Shown here: positions 1-6,917 of the stretch, piece by piece
Numbering within the stretch: position 1 is the stretch's first letter
How the letters are laid out: every line of letters begins with the position of its first letter
IMG/VR virus record: IMGVR_UViG_3300042294_000068
Location: 1 to 22,130 of that record
DNA: 22,130 bases
Origin: a virus
Direction: 5' to 3' (one strand)
The notes under the pieces: model-generated
Seen by the model: the letters and a program-made list of their open reading frames with translations, nothing else
Databases searched by the model: none
Told to the model about the DNA's origin: nothing
Position numbers and translations under genes: made by a program

Positions 1-187
1 AAAATACGCGGTTATCTTCCGCTTTAAGCGGGTAAGCGTCTCTTTGATCCAGAGGTAAACGACCTTGATCGGGGTATAAAACATGGCCTACTCCTACAGT
101 CCAGAGCCGCGCTGGGCAGCGGTACGGTTTAAATCGCACCCCCTCATGGTGCTTGATCATCTCTTTGCACCGTTGAGAGACTTTCAT
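1..187 (-). CDS. GH24 phage lysozyme (endolysin), N-terminal part, cut by window edge
   Basis: Endolysin that would cleave the glycan strand of peptidoglycan at the end of infection. Only 62 residues are visible and the gene runs off the left edge. It starts at ATG 187, overlapping the holin stop as ATGA. Residues 11-35 carry the family's active-site block: HHEGVRFKPYRC followed by LWTVGVGH. The catalytic triad of T4-type lysozyme is Glu-x8-Asp-x5-Thr. Here Glu15, Cys24 and Thr30 keep exactly that spacing, with Cys in place of Asp, a variant known in other phage lysozymes of this family. No signal peptide or SAR-like membrane segment precedes the active site, so export should depend on the holin just upstream. 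Placement at the end of a run of small membrane proteins fits a lysis cassette. The substrate-binding C-terminal lobe is not visible. Confidence 0.9.
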   Translation of the reverse strand, partial: MKVSQRCKEMIKHHEGVRFKPYRCPARLWTVGVGHVLYPDQGRLPLDQRDAYPLKAEDNRVF

Positions 188-672
188 TTCTTGCTGAACG
201 CTTGGCTTCCAAACCAGAAACTGATGATCAACGTCCAGATAGTTTGCGTTTCATCGTCCCAAAGGTTATTCAGCATGATCTGAAAATCTACGGCGTGATG
301 CCATGCATAAGCAAATCCAGCCACCTCAACAAACACCAGCAGGAGGAACATACCGTAAGTGATGTTGGGCCTTACGCCCGCCCGCAGATTGATCACCCAC
401 TGGCTTGCACCTTGACCAATGGCTATGTCGTGCGCGTACAGGGCGCTGCGCTCGGCTGATGCAGCTTCAACCATCTGCCCCTCAAACTTGATCTCCTCCA
501 CCCGCTGCATGACTTCAAAGCCAGCTTTGCGGAGTTCCAGTTCGCGCTCTGTCTGGAGCCTTGCCATCGTGAGTTCGTGGGTCTTGTCTGCGCGGTCTTG
601 GAAAAAACCAAGCACCTTGGGCAAGCCGCCAGCAAGGAAACCAAATAGCGATGAGAGTAGGGTTAGCATCAT
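184..672 (-). CDS. 3TM-type phage holin
   Basis: Predicted holin of 162 residues, permeabilising the inner membrane so that the lysozyme can reach the wall. Residues 1-24 form a hydrophobic start (LLSSLFGFLAGGLPKVLGFF). Residues 25-85 are a charged helical stretch rich in Glu, Arg and Lys. Two more hydrophobic segments follow at about 106-127 and 144-158, and the protein ends SFWFGSQAFSKK. The VRPNITYG segment before the second membrane helix and the WFGSQAF ending are typical of the GTA/3TM holin family. The start is ATG 672, overlapping the upstream stop as ATGA; a second in-frame ATG lies at 669. The downstream lysozyme start overlaps this stop, which suggests coupled translation. The family assignment is from remembered motifs; the membrane pattern is visible directly. 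Confidence 0.82.
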   Translation of the reverse strand: MMLTLLSSLFGFLAGGLPKVLGFFQDRADKTHELTMARLQTERELELRKAGFEVMQRVEEIKFEGQMVEAASAERSALYAHDIAIGQGASQWVINLRAGVRPNITYGMFLLLVFVEVAGFAYAWHHAVDFQIMLNNLWDDETQTIWTLIISFWFGSQAFSKK

Positions 673-1127
673 TTGTCCTTTAGGTCAAAACTCAGGTTTG
701 CATGGCGGGGGTACTGAACCACACGCTCACCCTCCGGGCATTTGTACTTGATCGTTGCCAGCAATGTAGCTGAACCCGGCGCAATCTTCTCTTTTCTCAC
801 CATCGTGAGTTGGTACGTGAACGTGTCAATTGTTGGCCCTGCTGGGCCGCTGAACTTGCTCGCCGTAGTCGTTGCCTCATGCACCATACCTGCGGCGTCA
901 CGGATGCTGGGGGTAAAACTCTCCACGGAGCAGTCATCCCGCTTTTTGATCCGGGCCACTGTCACATTGATAGGTTGCCCCGCCGCTGCCACAATTTTAA
1001 AATGCTCTGGTGACCACTCAAGGATAGCTCGGTCAAACCACCCAAACTTGTCTGCCAACGTGTACCCGCCGCCAATGGCTGCAATGCTGGCTGCGACTGC
1101 TCCAATGGCTTTGGTAAGGTCAATCAT
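669..1127 (-). CDS. Membrane-anchored lysis-cassette protein of unknown function
   Basis: Protein of 152 residues with one N-terminal hydrophobic segment at about 6-27 (AIGAVAASIAAIGGGYTLA), which reads as a signal anchor. The remaining roughly 120 residues look like a soluble beta-rich domain, probably periplasmic. It holds two cysteines, Cys66 and Cys130, in CSVESF and KYKCPEGE contexts that could form a disulfide. It sits between two tiny membrane proteins and the holin, joined to both neighbours by ATGA overlaps, so it is very likely part of the lysis unit. I see no lipobox, so it is not an obvious outer-membrane spanin. It could be an unrecognised spanin substitute, a holin regulator or a cargo gene. 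I cannot name a family. Confidence 0.75.
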   Translation of the reverse strand: MIDLTKAIGAVAASIAAIGGGYTLADKFGWFDRAILEWSPEHFKIVAAAGQPINVTVARIKKRDDCSVESFTPSIRDAAGMVHEATTTASKFSGPAGPTIDTFTYQLTMVRKEKIAPGSATLLATIKYKCPEGERVVQYPRHANLSFDLKDK

Positions 1128-1276
1128 TTGTCCCGCCTATTCCACATTTCAAATAAAGCCTTGATCTTCTCTTCCAGTACCGCCACGCGCAAATCCAACT
1201 TTGCCAAGACGATAATCAGGGTGATCAGCGCCAGCAGGATCGGCCATGCTTTGGATAGGACTTCAAATAAATCCAC
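1124..1276 (-). CDS. Small single-span membrane protein with C-terminal coiled coil (GTG start)
   Basis: Small gene of 50 residues. It begins at GTG 1276, just after the stop of the 56-residue gene (1278), and its stop overlaps the next start (1127) as ATGA. The product has one clear transmembrane helix at about residues 11-25 (WPILLALITLIIVLA). A heptad-like charged helix follows, LDLRVAVLEEKIKALF, ending in NRRDK. This layout is common in small phage lysis accessory or holin-like proteins, and overlap coupling on both sides supports a real gene. GTG is preferred because the only in-frame alternative before an upstream stop is a TTG four codons earlier. No function is proven; pinholin, antiholin or lysis regulator are all possible. 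Confidence 0.7.
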   Translation of the reverse strand: MDLFEVLSKAWPILLALITLIIVLAKLDLRVAVLEEKIKALFEMWNRRDK

Positions 1277-1277
1277 A

Positions 1278-1448
1278 TCATCGCCCAAATGTCAAAGAGG
1301 CGTAAACGATAGCGGACATGGAAACAATCAAGACACCCGTGGTCTTCATAATCACGCCCTCAAGCCTTTTGAGCCGCGCATTGATCTGTGCATACCTCTC
1401 AGCACAAACGGCCTCGTGGCTCGTCAATCGGATGTCTATTTCACTCAT
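1278..1448 (-). CDS. XhlA-like small membrane protein
   Basis: Gene of 56 residues starting at ATG 1448, overlapping the previous stop as ATGA. The first half is a charged amphipathic helix (EAVCAERYAQINARLKRLEG). The C-terminal half is a single hydrophobic segment (GVLIVSMSAIVYASLTF) ending in GR. A short coiled-coil helix followed by one membrane span near the C terminus is the pattern of the haemolysin XhlA family, which in Bacillus phage PBSX works with a holin and endolysin. That likeness is by layout, not by strong sequence identity. It opens a five-gene series in which each protein is membrane-bound or lytic. The short length means automated gene callers may skip it. Confidence 0.65.
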   Translation of the reverse strand: MSEIDIRLTSHEAVCAERYAQINARLKRLEGVIMKTTGVLIVSMSAIVYASLTFGR

Positions 1449-1924
1449 GGTGCGTCAGGCCAAGTTATGGTCCAAGGAAATCCAGCCTGTGCTGGGATGT
1501 CTCGCAAGGCTTGGCAGTAATCTTTCCACGCCTGTGAAGGTGTCATATCACTGCGAAACCGCCAATCAGTCTCAGTCAGCTTGTCATCCCGGCTGGTGCG
1601 TATCGCCTTGGCTTGCTCTGCGTCCTTGCTGGCCTTGTAAGCAGCCTCTTGCTCGGCAGCAGTTGAGTCTGCTGTGTCGGTGAAAACAGGGCCGAGGATG
1701 TACTTGGTGTACCACTTGCCATCAATCTGCTCAACACCAGCCGCTTGGCTGTACTGGTAGACCGTCCCGCCAGAGGCTTGTGGGCCTTCAAAGACTACAT
1801 CAGCGCCTAGTGCTGTCAAGACCTCGGTTGTCGTTGTGTCCCACGCTGGGCCACCATTGGCTTTTTGGTATGCACGAAACTCTGCCTCGTACATTACCTG
1901 ACCGTCATTTGTTCTGATTTGCAT
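1445..1924 (-). CDS. Phage tail assembly chaperone-like protein
   Basis: Protein of 159 residues, soluble, with no membrane segment. The last 52 residues match the pattern of phage tail assembly chaperone proteins (the Phage_tail_APC type). The segment RDDKLTETDWRFRSDMTPSQ is followed by AWKDYCQALRDIP and GFPWTITWPDAP at the C terminus. Residues 1-95 form a separate region, possibly a beta-rich fibre-contacting part, linked by a stretch rich in Ala, Glu and Lys (about 85-108). It lies directly after the large 646-residue repeat protein, separated by 9 bases, so a role in folding or mounting that protein is likely. It is the last gene before the lysis cassette, whose first start overlaps this stop. 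Confidence 0.72.
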   Translation of the reverse strand: MQIRTNDGQVMYEAEFRAYQKANGGPAWDTTTTEVLTALGADVVFEGPQASGGTVYQYSQAAGVEQIDGKWYTKYILGPVFTDTADSTAAEQEAAYKASKDAEQAKAIRTSRDDKLTETDWRFRSDMTPSQAWKDYCQALRDIPAQAGFPWTITWPDAP

Positions 1925-1933
1925 GATGTGTCC

Positions 1934-3874
1934 TTATGCGATTGCGAGTCCAATGTAGGTTGCAGAAGTTACGTTAACGTCTGTTGCTGATACCTGATTA
2001 ACAATAAACCCTGTGTTGTCAGTATCCACGCTGTCGTCTGTCGTGACTTCAGCGGCTGTTGAATTAAGGCTGAGGTGTGGATCATTCCCTGCCACAATTC
2101 CCCTTGCGCTGTCCCAGACGTACCAATCACCAGTTGAGTCTGTACGCTTAATCATTACGAATCTTGACCCGCCTGTGAAGCCACAGTTAATTGTCTGTGA
2201 TGAGCCGTTGCCTGTATATGAAAACACTTTGGACACACCAGCACAGGTTGCGAAGAGGTAGGCTACATATGTAGAGCCAGAACCATTTACCCAATTAGAT
2301 GTACCAAGCGAAAAAACAGAAGAAGTAGGACTTGTGTCATTCCACCTTGTTGTGGAGGTTTGAGGTACATCAGTTCTGTTTAATTTTAGATAATTTGTAT
2401 TATTACCAAAATAAACATTCCACTCCTCAGCAATGCTACGACCTTTTACAATCATCAGCTCAGGTACTACCGTTAAATTATGCGCCACTGTAAGACCAGC
2501 AGCTCCCGTCCCCGTATAGCAAACCTCATCAAAGAAGCCGGGGGCGCGGCGAAAACTCCAACTTACATAAATGACTGCCGAGCTATTTAAATTTCCATCA
2601 ATACCTAAAGAATAACCATCCATATTGAAAGCACTAACACCAGAAACTGTATTTTCAGCAGCTGTTGTGTTCATAGAAAGCCGTTGATTTACACCTCTAA
2701 GGCGGTCATAGTCTGTGCCGTAATATCCATAATCAGGCGACCTTGGTTTTGTCATAACCATGTCAGGTGAAAAACCAACTCCTGATATTGTTGCAATTGA
2801 ACCTGTTCCTGAGTATGTAGTGCCTTTATAAACACTCGTCCCCAGCGTAGGCACTTTCATCGGGCCACGGCGTATGGCTATGTAGATGTAGGTTTCACTT
2901 GCCGCAAAACCAGTTAAAGAAACTCCTACAGCCGTTGGCAGTGGGCCATTTTCATTTGCGGACTCTGCGGCAGCATTACTCCAGAATAAATATGATGCTG
3001 TATTTACTGTCGCTGGCATTGCTCGCATATTGTCAAACACTGTCCATTGTCCAGAAGCTATATTCTTTCGCATGAATAACTGCGGTTCATACCCAAGGCT
3101 CACCGTAGCGTTACCACTGCCATCAGTAGTAAACGACCCACACGAAATCACATTGTCCGTACCCGTCAGGCCAAAGCCGCCTGCGTCATGGGCAAAGAGG
3201 TAGGCTACGTATGTTGCGCCTGATGCGTTAACACTTGCGTCAGTGCCTACGCTGAAGACTGTGCTTGTAGGGGTTGTGCTGTTCCACCATGTTGCGCCTG
3301 TAGCTTTGGCGGCTGTGCTGTTTAAAACAAGGTATTCGGTATTGGCAAGACTGCGATGGTAGACAGCCCAATCATAACCATACGTAGTTGTTCGCTTGAC
3401 CATAATACAACCCGGCACTGAGCCGAGATTGTGGGCAATAGTTCTGTTAACTCCTGTCCCCGTATACGTCAAAACATCAAAAAATTTTGCTTGCTCTCGG
3501 AATGTCCACGAGACAAAGTTTTCACCAGAAGCATTGACATTATTTGCCGGGCCTATCCTATACCCATTACTATTAAATTGATTTAAACCATTTGATTCCG
3601 TTGTCTGCTGTCCTGCGTCATCACTGGTTATTTCAAATGTTGCCCCTCGCACAGTGTCAATTAAACTATTTGTTCTTGCCGCACTTCTATCTTTACTCCA
3701 AGTCAATCCACCCTTACCAGACAGGTCAATATTATTGATGATGGTTTGCGTAGCACCTGTACCCGTATAAAGAAACGTGCTGAACACGTCCTCAATGTAG
3801 TTGGCAACAGTCGCCTGTGCAAACTCACCAAAGCCTTGGGCTGATGCCGCACCCCTTGTTTGTACTAATGGCAT
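1934..3874 (-). CDS. Large repeat-built tail fibre/surface protein (six related domains)
   Basis: Protein of 646 residues, rich in Ser, Thr, Asn and Gly, with no signal peptide. I read it as two copies of a roughly 315-residue unit, each built of three related domains of about 100 residues. The domains share a YTGTG or YTGNG opening, then a hydrophobic-Lys strand (CIMVK, LMIVK, FVMIK) and an aromatic strand (DWAVY, EWNVY, DWYVW). They continue with LNST or similar and close on TYVAYLFA, IYVSWSF or TYIGLAIA. The clearest pair is about 121-228 and 437-542: both contain FFD, IAHNL or VAHNL, WN, PTS and VFS followed by GTS or similar. Such beta-sandwich repeats suit a host-binding fibre or particle decoration. 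Position after the main fibre and before a tail assembly chaperone supports a tail role. I do not recognise a specific receptor. Confidence 0.7.
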   Translation of the reverse strand: MPLVQTRGAASAQGFGEFAQATVANYIEDVFSTFLYTGTGATQTIINNIDLSGKGGLTWSKDRSAARTNSLIDTVRGATFEITSDDAGQQTTESNGLNQFNSNGYRIGPANNVNASGENFVSWTFREQAKFFDVLTYTGTGVNRTIAHNLGSVPGCIMVKRTTTYGYDWAVYHRSLANTEYLVLNSTAAKATGATWWNSTTPTSTVFSVGTDASVNASGATYVAYLFAHDAGGFGLTGTDNVISCGSFTTDGSGNATVSLGYEPQLFMRKNIASGQWTVFDNMRAMPATVNTASYLFWSNAAAESANENGPLPTAVGVSLTGFAASETYIYIAIRRGPMKVPTLGTSVYKGTTYSGTGSIATISGVGFSPDMVMTKPRSPDYGYYGTDYDRLRGVNQRLSMNTTAAENTVSGVSAFNMDGYSLGIDGNLNSSAVIYVSWSFRRAPGFFDEVCYTGTGAAGLTVAHNLTVVPELMIVKGRSIAEEWNVYFGNNTNYLKLNRTDVPQTSTTRWNDTSPTSSVFSLGTSNWVNGSGSTYVAYLFATCAGVSKVFSYTGNGSSQTINCGFTGGSRFVMIKRTDSTGDWYVWDSARGIVAGNDPHLSLNSTAAEVTTDDSVDTDNTGFIVNQVSATDVNVTSATYIGLAIA

Positions 3875-3882
3875 ATCAGTCC

Positions 3883-4458
3883 TTATGCAAACTTGGTCTG
3901 CGAGGCAAAGACAGTGAATGCCGCACTGCCCGTCTTCACGATGGTGTACATATAGACGTCGACCGAACTTGCGTTACCAGCCGCTGGTGCTGTGCCGCCT
4001 TGATACTTGGGAGTCACTGTTGTGCCATCTACCTGAACCACATTGTTGTAATAGGCAGTCGAGCCTTGCGTGACCAAGAAAGCCACAGTCACAGACTGCC
4101 CCGTAGTCATGGCAGTGTTCAACGATGTGCCGCTGGACGCCCTGAAGTTGACAGTCCAGTTGGCTGATGCGTTGCTAGTGTAATACTGGACAGACTGGGT
4201 GGTGACATCGTAGTTGATCGTGCCTGTAGCCGCTGTTGCTGAGACTGTTGCCACCTCTGCCGTGTCGTTCAAAATCATCGCAAGGGTAGCTGATGTACCG
4301 CTGAATGTCTGAGTACCTGTAAAGGTCTGGGCCGTAGATAGACTTGCCACATCAGACAGGGTGTTGCTACCAAAAGCAATGGTCTTGTTGGTCAGCGTCT
4401 GGGTTCCCGTTGCCGTGACAAGGTTGGTTGGCGTGATGATGTCAGATAGGGTTGTCAT
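3883..4458 (-). CDS. Small tail fibre-like protein
   Basis: Protein of 191 residues rich in Ser, Thr, Ala and Val, predicted all-beta. It opens with MTTLSDIITPTNLVTATGTQ and carries a GTQTLTNKTIAFGSNT motif at residues 18-33, almost the same as residues 305-320 of the large glycine-rich fibre. A GTQTF repeat follows near residue 50. The second half (about 70-191) is a compact conserved domain containing TGTINYDVTTQSVQYYTSNA and ending FTVFASQTKFA, of the type found alone or fused in phage tail proteins. It may be a second fibre, a fibre tip, or a trimeric appendage. It starts 3 bases after the Tfa-like gene and lies 8 bases before the next fibre gene. Confidence 0.65.
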   Translation of the reverse strand: MTTLSDIITPTNLVTATGTQTLTNKTIAFGSNTLSDVASLSTAQTFTGTQTFSGTSATLAMILNDTAEVATVSATAATGTINYDVTTQSVQYYTSNASANWTVNFRASSGTSLNTAMTTGQSVTVAFLVTQGSTAYYNNVVQVDGTTVTPKYQGGTAPAAGNASSVDVYMYTIVKTGSAAFTVFASQTKFA

Positions 4459-4461
4459 GGG

Positions 4462-4695
4462 TTACTCCAGTGCTTGGATTTGGGCTGACAGAGCATTTAA
4501 TTGCGCAAGCAGTTGTTCTTTTGTTGGGGCGGGTGGTGCAACAATTTCTGGCTCAAGTGGAGCAGTGAACACGCCGTTAGCGTAAGTCCAACCAATGCCG
4601 CCTTCTGTAGCTTCAACAAGATTTGGCATGAAGTCCAGACTGTCAACAATGATTGTGTTGCTGACTTTGCCATCAGTGATTACGTGTGCTTTCAT
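4462..4695 (-). CDS. Tail fibre assembly (Tfa)-like small protein
   Basis: Small protein of 77 residues from ATG 4695, which shares one base with the fibre stop (TAATG). An in-frame ATG eight codons upstream (4719) would overlap the fibre gene more, and I regard it as less likely. The sequence MKAHVITDGKVSNTIIVDS, then GGIGWTYANGVF, resembles the N-terminal part of fibre-associated proteins that read as XXVINDGVVVNTI. The C terminus is a proline hinge (PPAPTKEQ) followed by a short heptad helix, LLAQLNALSAQIQALE, as in many tail fibre assembly chaperones. The gene directly follows the main fibre gene, the usual place for its dedicated folding partner. It is shorter than classical Tfa proteins, so it could instead be a small structural accessory. 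Confidence 0.62.
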   Translation of the reverse strand: MKAHVITDGKVSNTIIVDSLDFMPNLVEATEGGIGWTYANGVFTAPLEPEIVAPPAPTKEQLLAQLNALSAQIQALE

Positions 4696-6908
4696 TATGC
4701 TGCTCCCGATACAATACATCTTCCTGCCGCACCAGAACCCCCAGCGCCGCTAGTTCCAGTTGCGTTTAACGAAGCGCCACCACCACCACCGCCACCGCCG
4801 GGGGATCCACCAGCGCCGCCAGCAGCAGCATTGGCAGTTTTTGACGATCCGCCACCAGCACCACCTGCGCCGGGTATATAGTCATCCCCATCTGCGCCAG
4901 CCGCCCCAGCGGTTGGAGTATCTGCTGAAAGACCGGGGGTTGCGCCGCCTCCTTTCGCATACGATCCGCGTGCCCCTGCCGTTACTGGCTGGAAATAAGC
5001 GTCAGTAGTCAAAATAGCCCCACCTCCAGAAGCACCCGACACCCCCCTCAAAGAAGAACCAGCACCGCCCGATACATCATTATTGCATCCAGCACCGGCA
5101 GCACCGCCCCACATCGAGCATCCGACATTACCAGCACCACCACCTTCATCAATGTTATTTTGAAAGCCAGTCACCGCGCTACCATAGGCGGAGGCCGCAA
5201 ATGGCATACCGCCATCTGACACGGCTACTGCACTTGCCCCGACACCGGCCGAACCAGAACCTGATGTACGCGGGGATTCATTAGCGGCTGTTCCGCCTAT
5301 ACCACCAACCCCTCCAAAAGCAGTTATTGCGTAAGAAGACCCGAATGTTGTGTTTCCGCCAGCCGTACCTGCTACACCGTTGGTGCTGTCTGTTGCTTGT
5401 GCTGCGCCACCAGAGCCACCTGCACCAACGGTGATAGTAATTGCAGTGCCAGCAGCTATACCTGCGACATTACGCATTAAAGTTGCCGGTGCGCCGCCCG
5501 GAGCGCCTCCGCCTCTACCTGTTGCAGCAGCACCTCGCCTACCGCTACCACCGCCGCCGCCGCCACCTATACATTTAACGCTAAGTGCGGCATATCCCGG
5601 CGGATTCGTAAATGTTGCCGTTGCATTGAATTGCCGATAAAACGGCGACAGCACAACCGAAGTAAACGCAGTACCAGTGCATTGCACCAGCCGGACTTCG
5701 CTCGGATACATAATATAACTAGTCAGACCATCAATTAATTCAGACGCATTGGGGTCGAGCGTTATGTCACCAGTACCGCTGTTGCGTAGGTAGACAAACC
5801 AGCCGCTACCCAACGTTGCCGCTGCTGTAAATGTCTGGCTGAATGTGCCGCTGGTGATGTCAATCAGCGTGCTGTTGTCGGCAGCAGCGAGGATGGTGTT
5901 TGCTGTGCGAGCAGAACGGACTACTGCTGAACCAATACCTACGATGGTATTGTTTGCTGCGTCAATAGTCTTGTTGGTCAGGGTCTGTGTCCCGGTCAGC
6001 GTAACAGCAGTGCCGCCATTGCCGCCAATCTGTGCAAACACCTCCCAGCTTGCTGTACCTGAACTGTTGTAGACAAACTGAACAGACGCTCCGCTAATGT
6101 CGCAAACCAAGTCCTGCGCCACATCAGCAATATTGTTGCCGTTGCGCCCTACAGTCAGGTTGTTTGTCCCCCAAGTACCCGCCGCATCAGCAACGATGAC
6201 CTGATCTCCATTGGATGGAGACGCTGGCAGGTTAACCGTGAATGCCCCGGCAGTTGTGTTGGTCAGCACACCATCATTTGCAACGGCAGTGTAGTTGGAT
6301 GTTTTGGTGGTGGTGTAGGTGATGCCGCCAGCCGCTGGTGCGCTGGACGCCCAAGTTGTACCGTTACTTGTCAGCACGTTGCCCGTGGTGCTTGGCGCTA
6401 CAAAGGTGGGTGCTGATGTGCCGTTGCCCAAGATGACGTTGTTGGCGGTGAGGGTTGTCAGGCTTGTACCCCCAGATGCCACCGGCAGAGCAGCGCCGAG
6501 AGTCAAAGCGGAGAAGTAGTTTTCGGCTGTAATGATGTCTGTGCCGTTGCTGACTAGGGCTATCTTTGCTGCGGCTGGGATGGACACCCCGGTCTGGCCT
6601 GTGACCTTGAATGTGATGGCAGATGCGGTGTTATTGAAAACAAAGTACATCTTTGTTTTGGCTGTGGGGACGTTTACCGTACCGCCGCCTGTGCCGTTAA
6701 GCTGGATGTAGATGCTCCGGGCTACTCCCGTTGTACCGTCAGGAATGGTCAGTGTGTCTGAGCCTCCAGTGGCTGAAAATGCCTGATACCCCAACGCTTC
6801 GTCGAGCATGTTGGTAATGTTGGAATTGACCGTTGTGCCCCAAGTACCCGACAACTCTCCCGTAGCGGGTAGGGCCAGAGCCAGATTTGTACTGAATGAT
6901 GTTGGCAT
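4695..6908 (-). CDS. Main tail fibre with glycine-rich C-terminal adhesin region
   Basis: Protein of 737 residues. Residues 1-45 (MPTSFSTNLALALPATGELSG and on through GTWGTTVNSNITNMLDEALG) are a common fibre N terminus that attaches to the tail. Residues 145-192 form the widespread fibre module ASGGTSLTTLTANNVILGNG, ending near VLTSNGTTW. Residues 300-320 contain TLTGTQTLTNKTI. A beta domain spans about 325-445. From about 447 to 732 the chain is dominated by Gly, Ala and Ser, with runs of seven and eight glycines, ending GRCIVSGAA. Glycine-rich tips of this kind are known as receptor-binding regions in other phage adhesins, where polyglycine helices support variable loops. That makes this the best candidate receptor-binding protein here. 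Position before a Tfa-like gene agrees. Confidence 0.82.
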   Translation of the reverse strand: MPTSFSTNLALALPATGELSGTWGTTVNSNITNMLDEALGYQAFSATGGSDTLTIPDGTTGVARSIYIQLNGTGGGTVNVPTAKTKMYFVFNNTASAITFKVTGQTGVSIPAAAKIALVSNGTDIITAENYFSALTLGAALPVASGGTSLTTLTANNVILGNGTSAPTFVAPSTTGNVLTSNGTTWASSAPAAGGITYTTTKTSNYTAVANDGVLTNTTAGAFTVNLPASPSNGDQVIVADAAGTWGTNNLTVGRNGNNIADVAQDLVCDISGASVQFVYNSSGTASWEVFAQIGGNGGTAVTLTGTQTLTNKTIDAANNTIVGIGSAVVRSARTANTILAAADNSTLIDITSGTFSQTFTAAATLGSGWFVYLRNSGTGDITLDPNASELIDGLTSYIMYPSEVRLVQCTGTAFTSVVLSPFYRQFNATATFTNPPGYAALSVKCIGGGGGGGSGRRGAAATGRGGGAPGGAPATLMRNVAGIAAGTAITITVGAGGSGGAAQATDSTNGVAGTAGGNTTFGSSYAITAFGGVGGIGGTAANESPRTSGSGSAGVGASAVAVSDGGMPFAASAYGSAVTGFQNNIDEGGGAGNVGCSMWGGAAGAGCNNDVSGGAGSSLRGVSGASGGGAILTTDAYFQPVTAGARGSYAKGGGATPGLSADTPTAGAAGADGDDYIPGAGGAGGGSSKTANAAAGGAGGSPGGGGGGGGASLNATGTSGAGGSGAAGRCIVSGAA

Positions 6909-6917
6909 TAAATCCTC

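Noticed and set aside
83-283. Plus-strand open frame at the left end
   Set aside because: The minus strand here encodes a convincing lysozyme active site and the end of the holin.
742-1164. Plus-strand open frame of 140 codons in the lysis region
   Set aside because: It is antisense to the 152-residue and 50-residue genes, which have coupled overlaps and sensible protein features.
4696-4719. Start of the Tfa-like protein at 4719
   Set aside because: ATG 4695 gives the normal TAATG coupling with the fibre stop and begins at the conserved MKAHVI; the extra eight residues overlap the fibre gene.
4501-5640. Plus-strand proline- and histidine-rich frames
   Set aside because: They mirror the glycine codon runs (ggn/ccn) of the fibre on the minus strand and are not real proteins.
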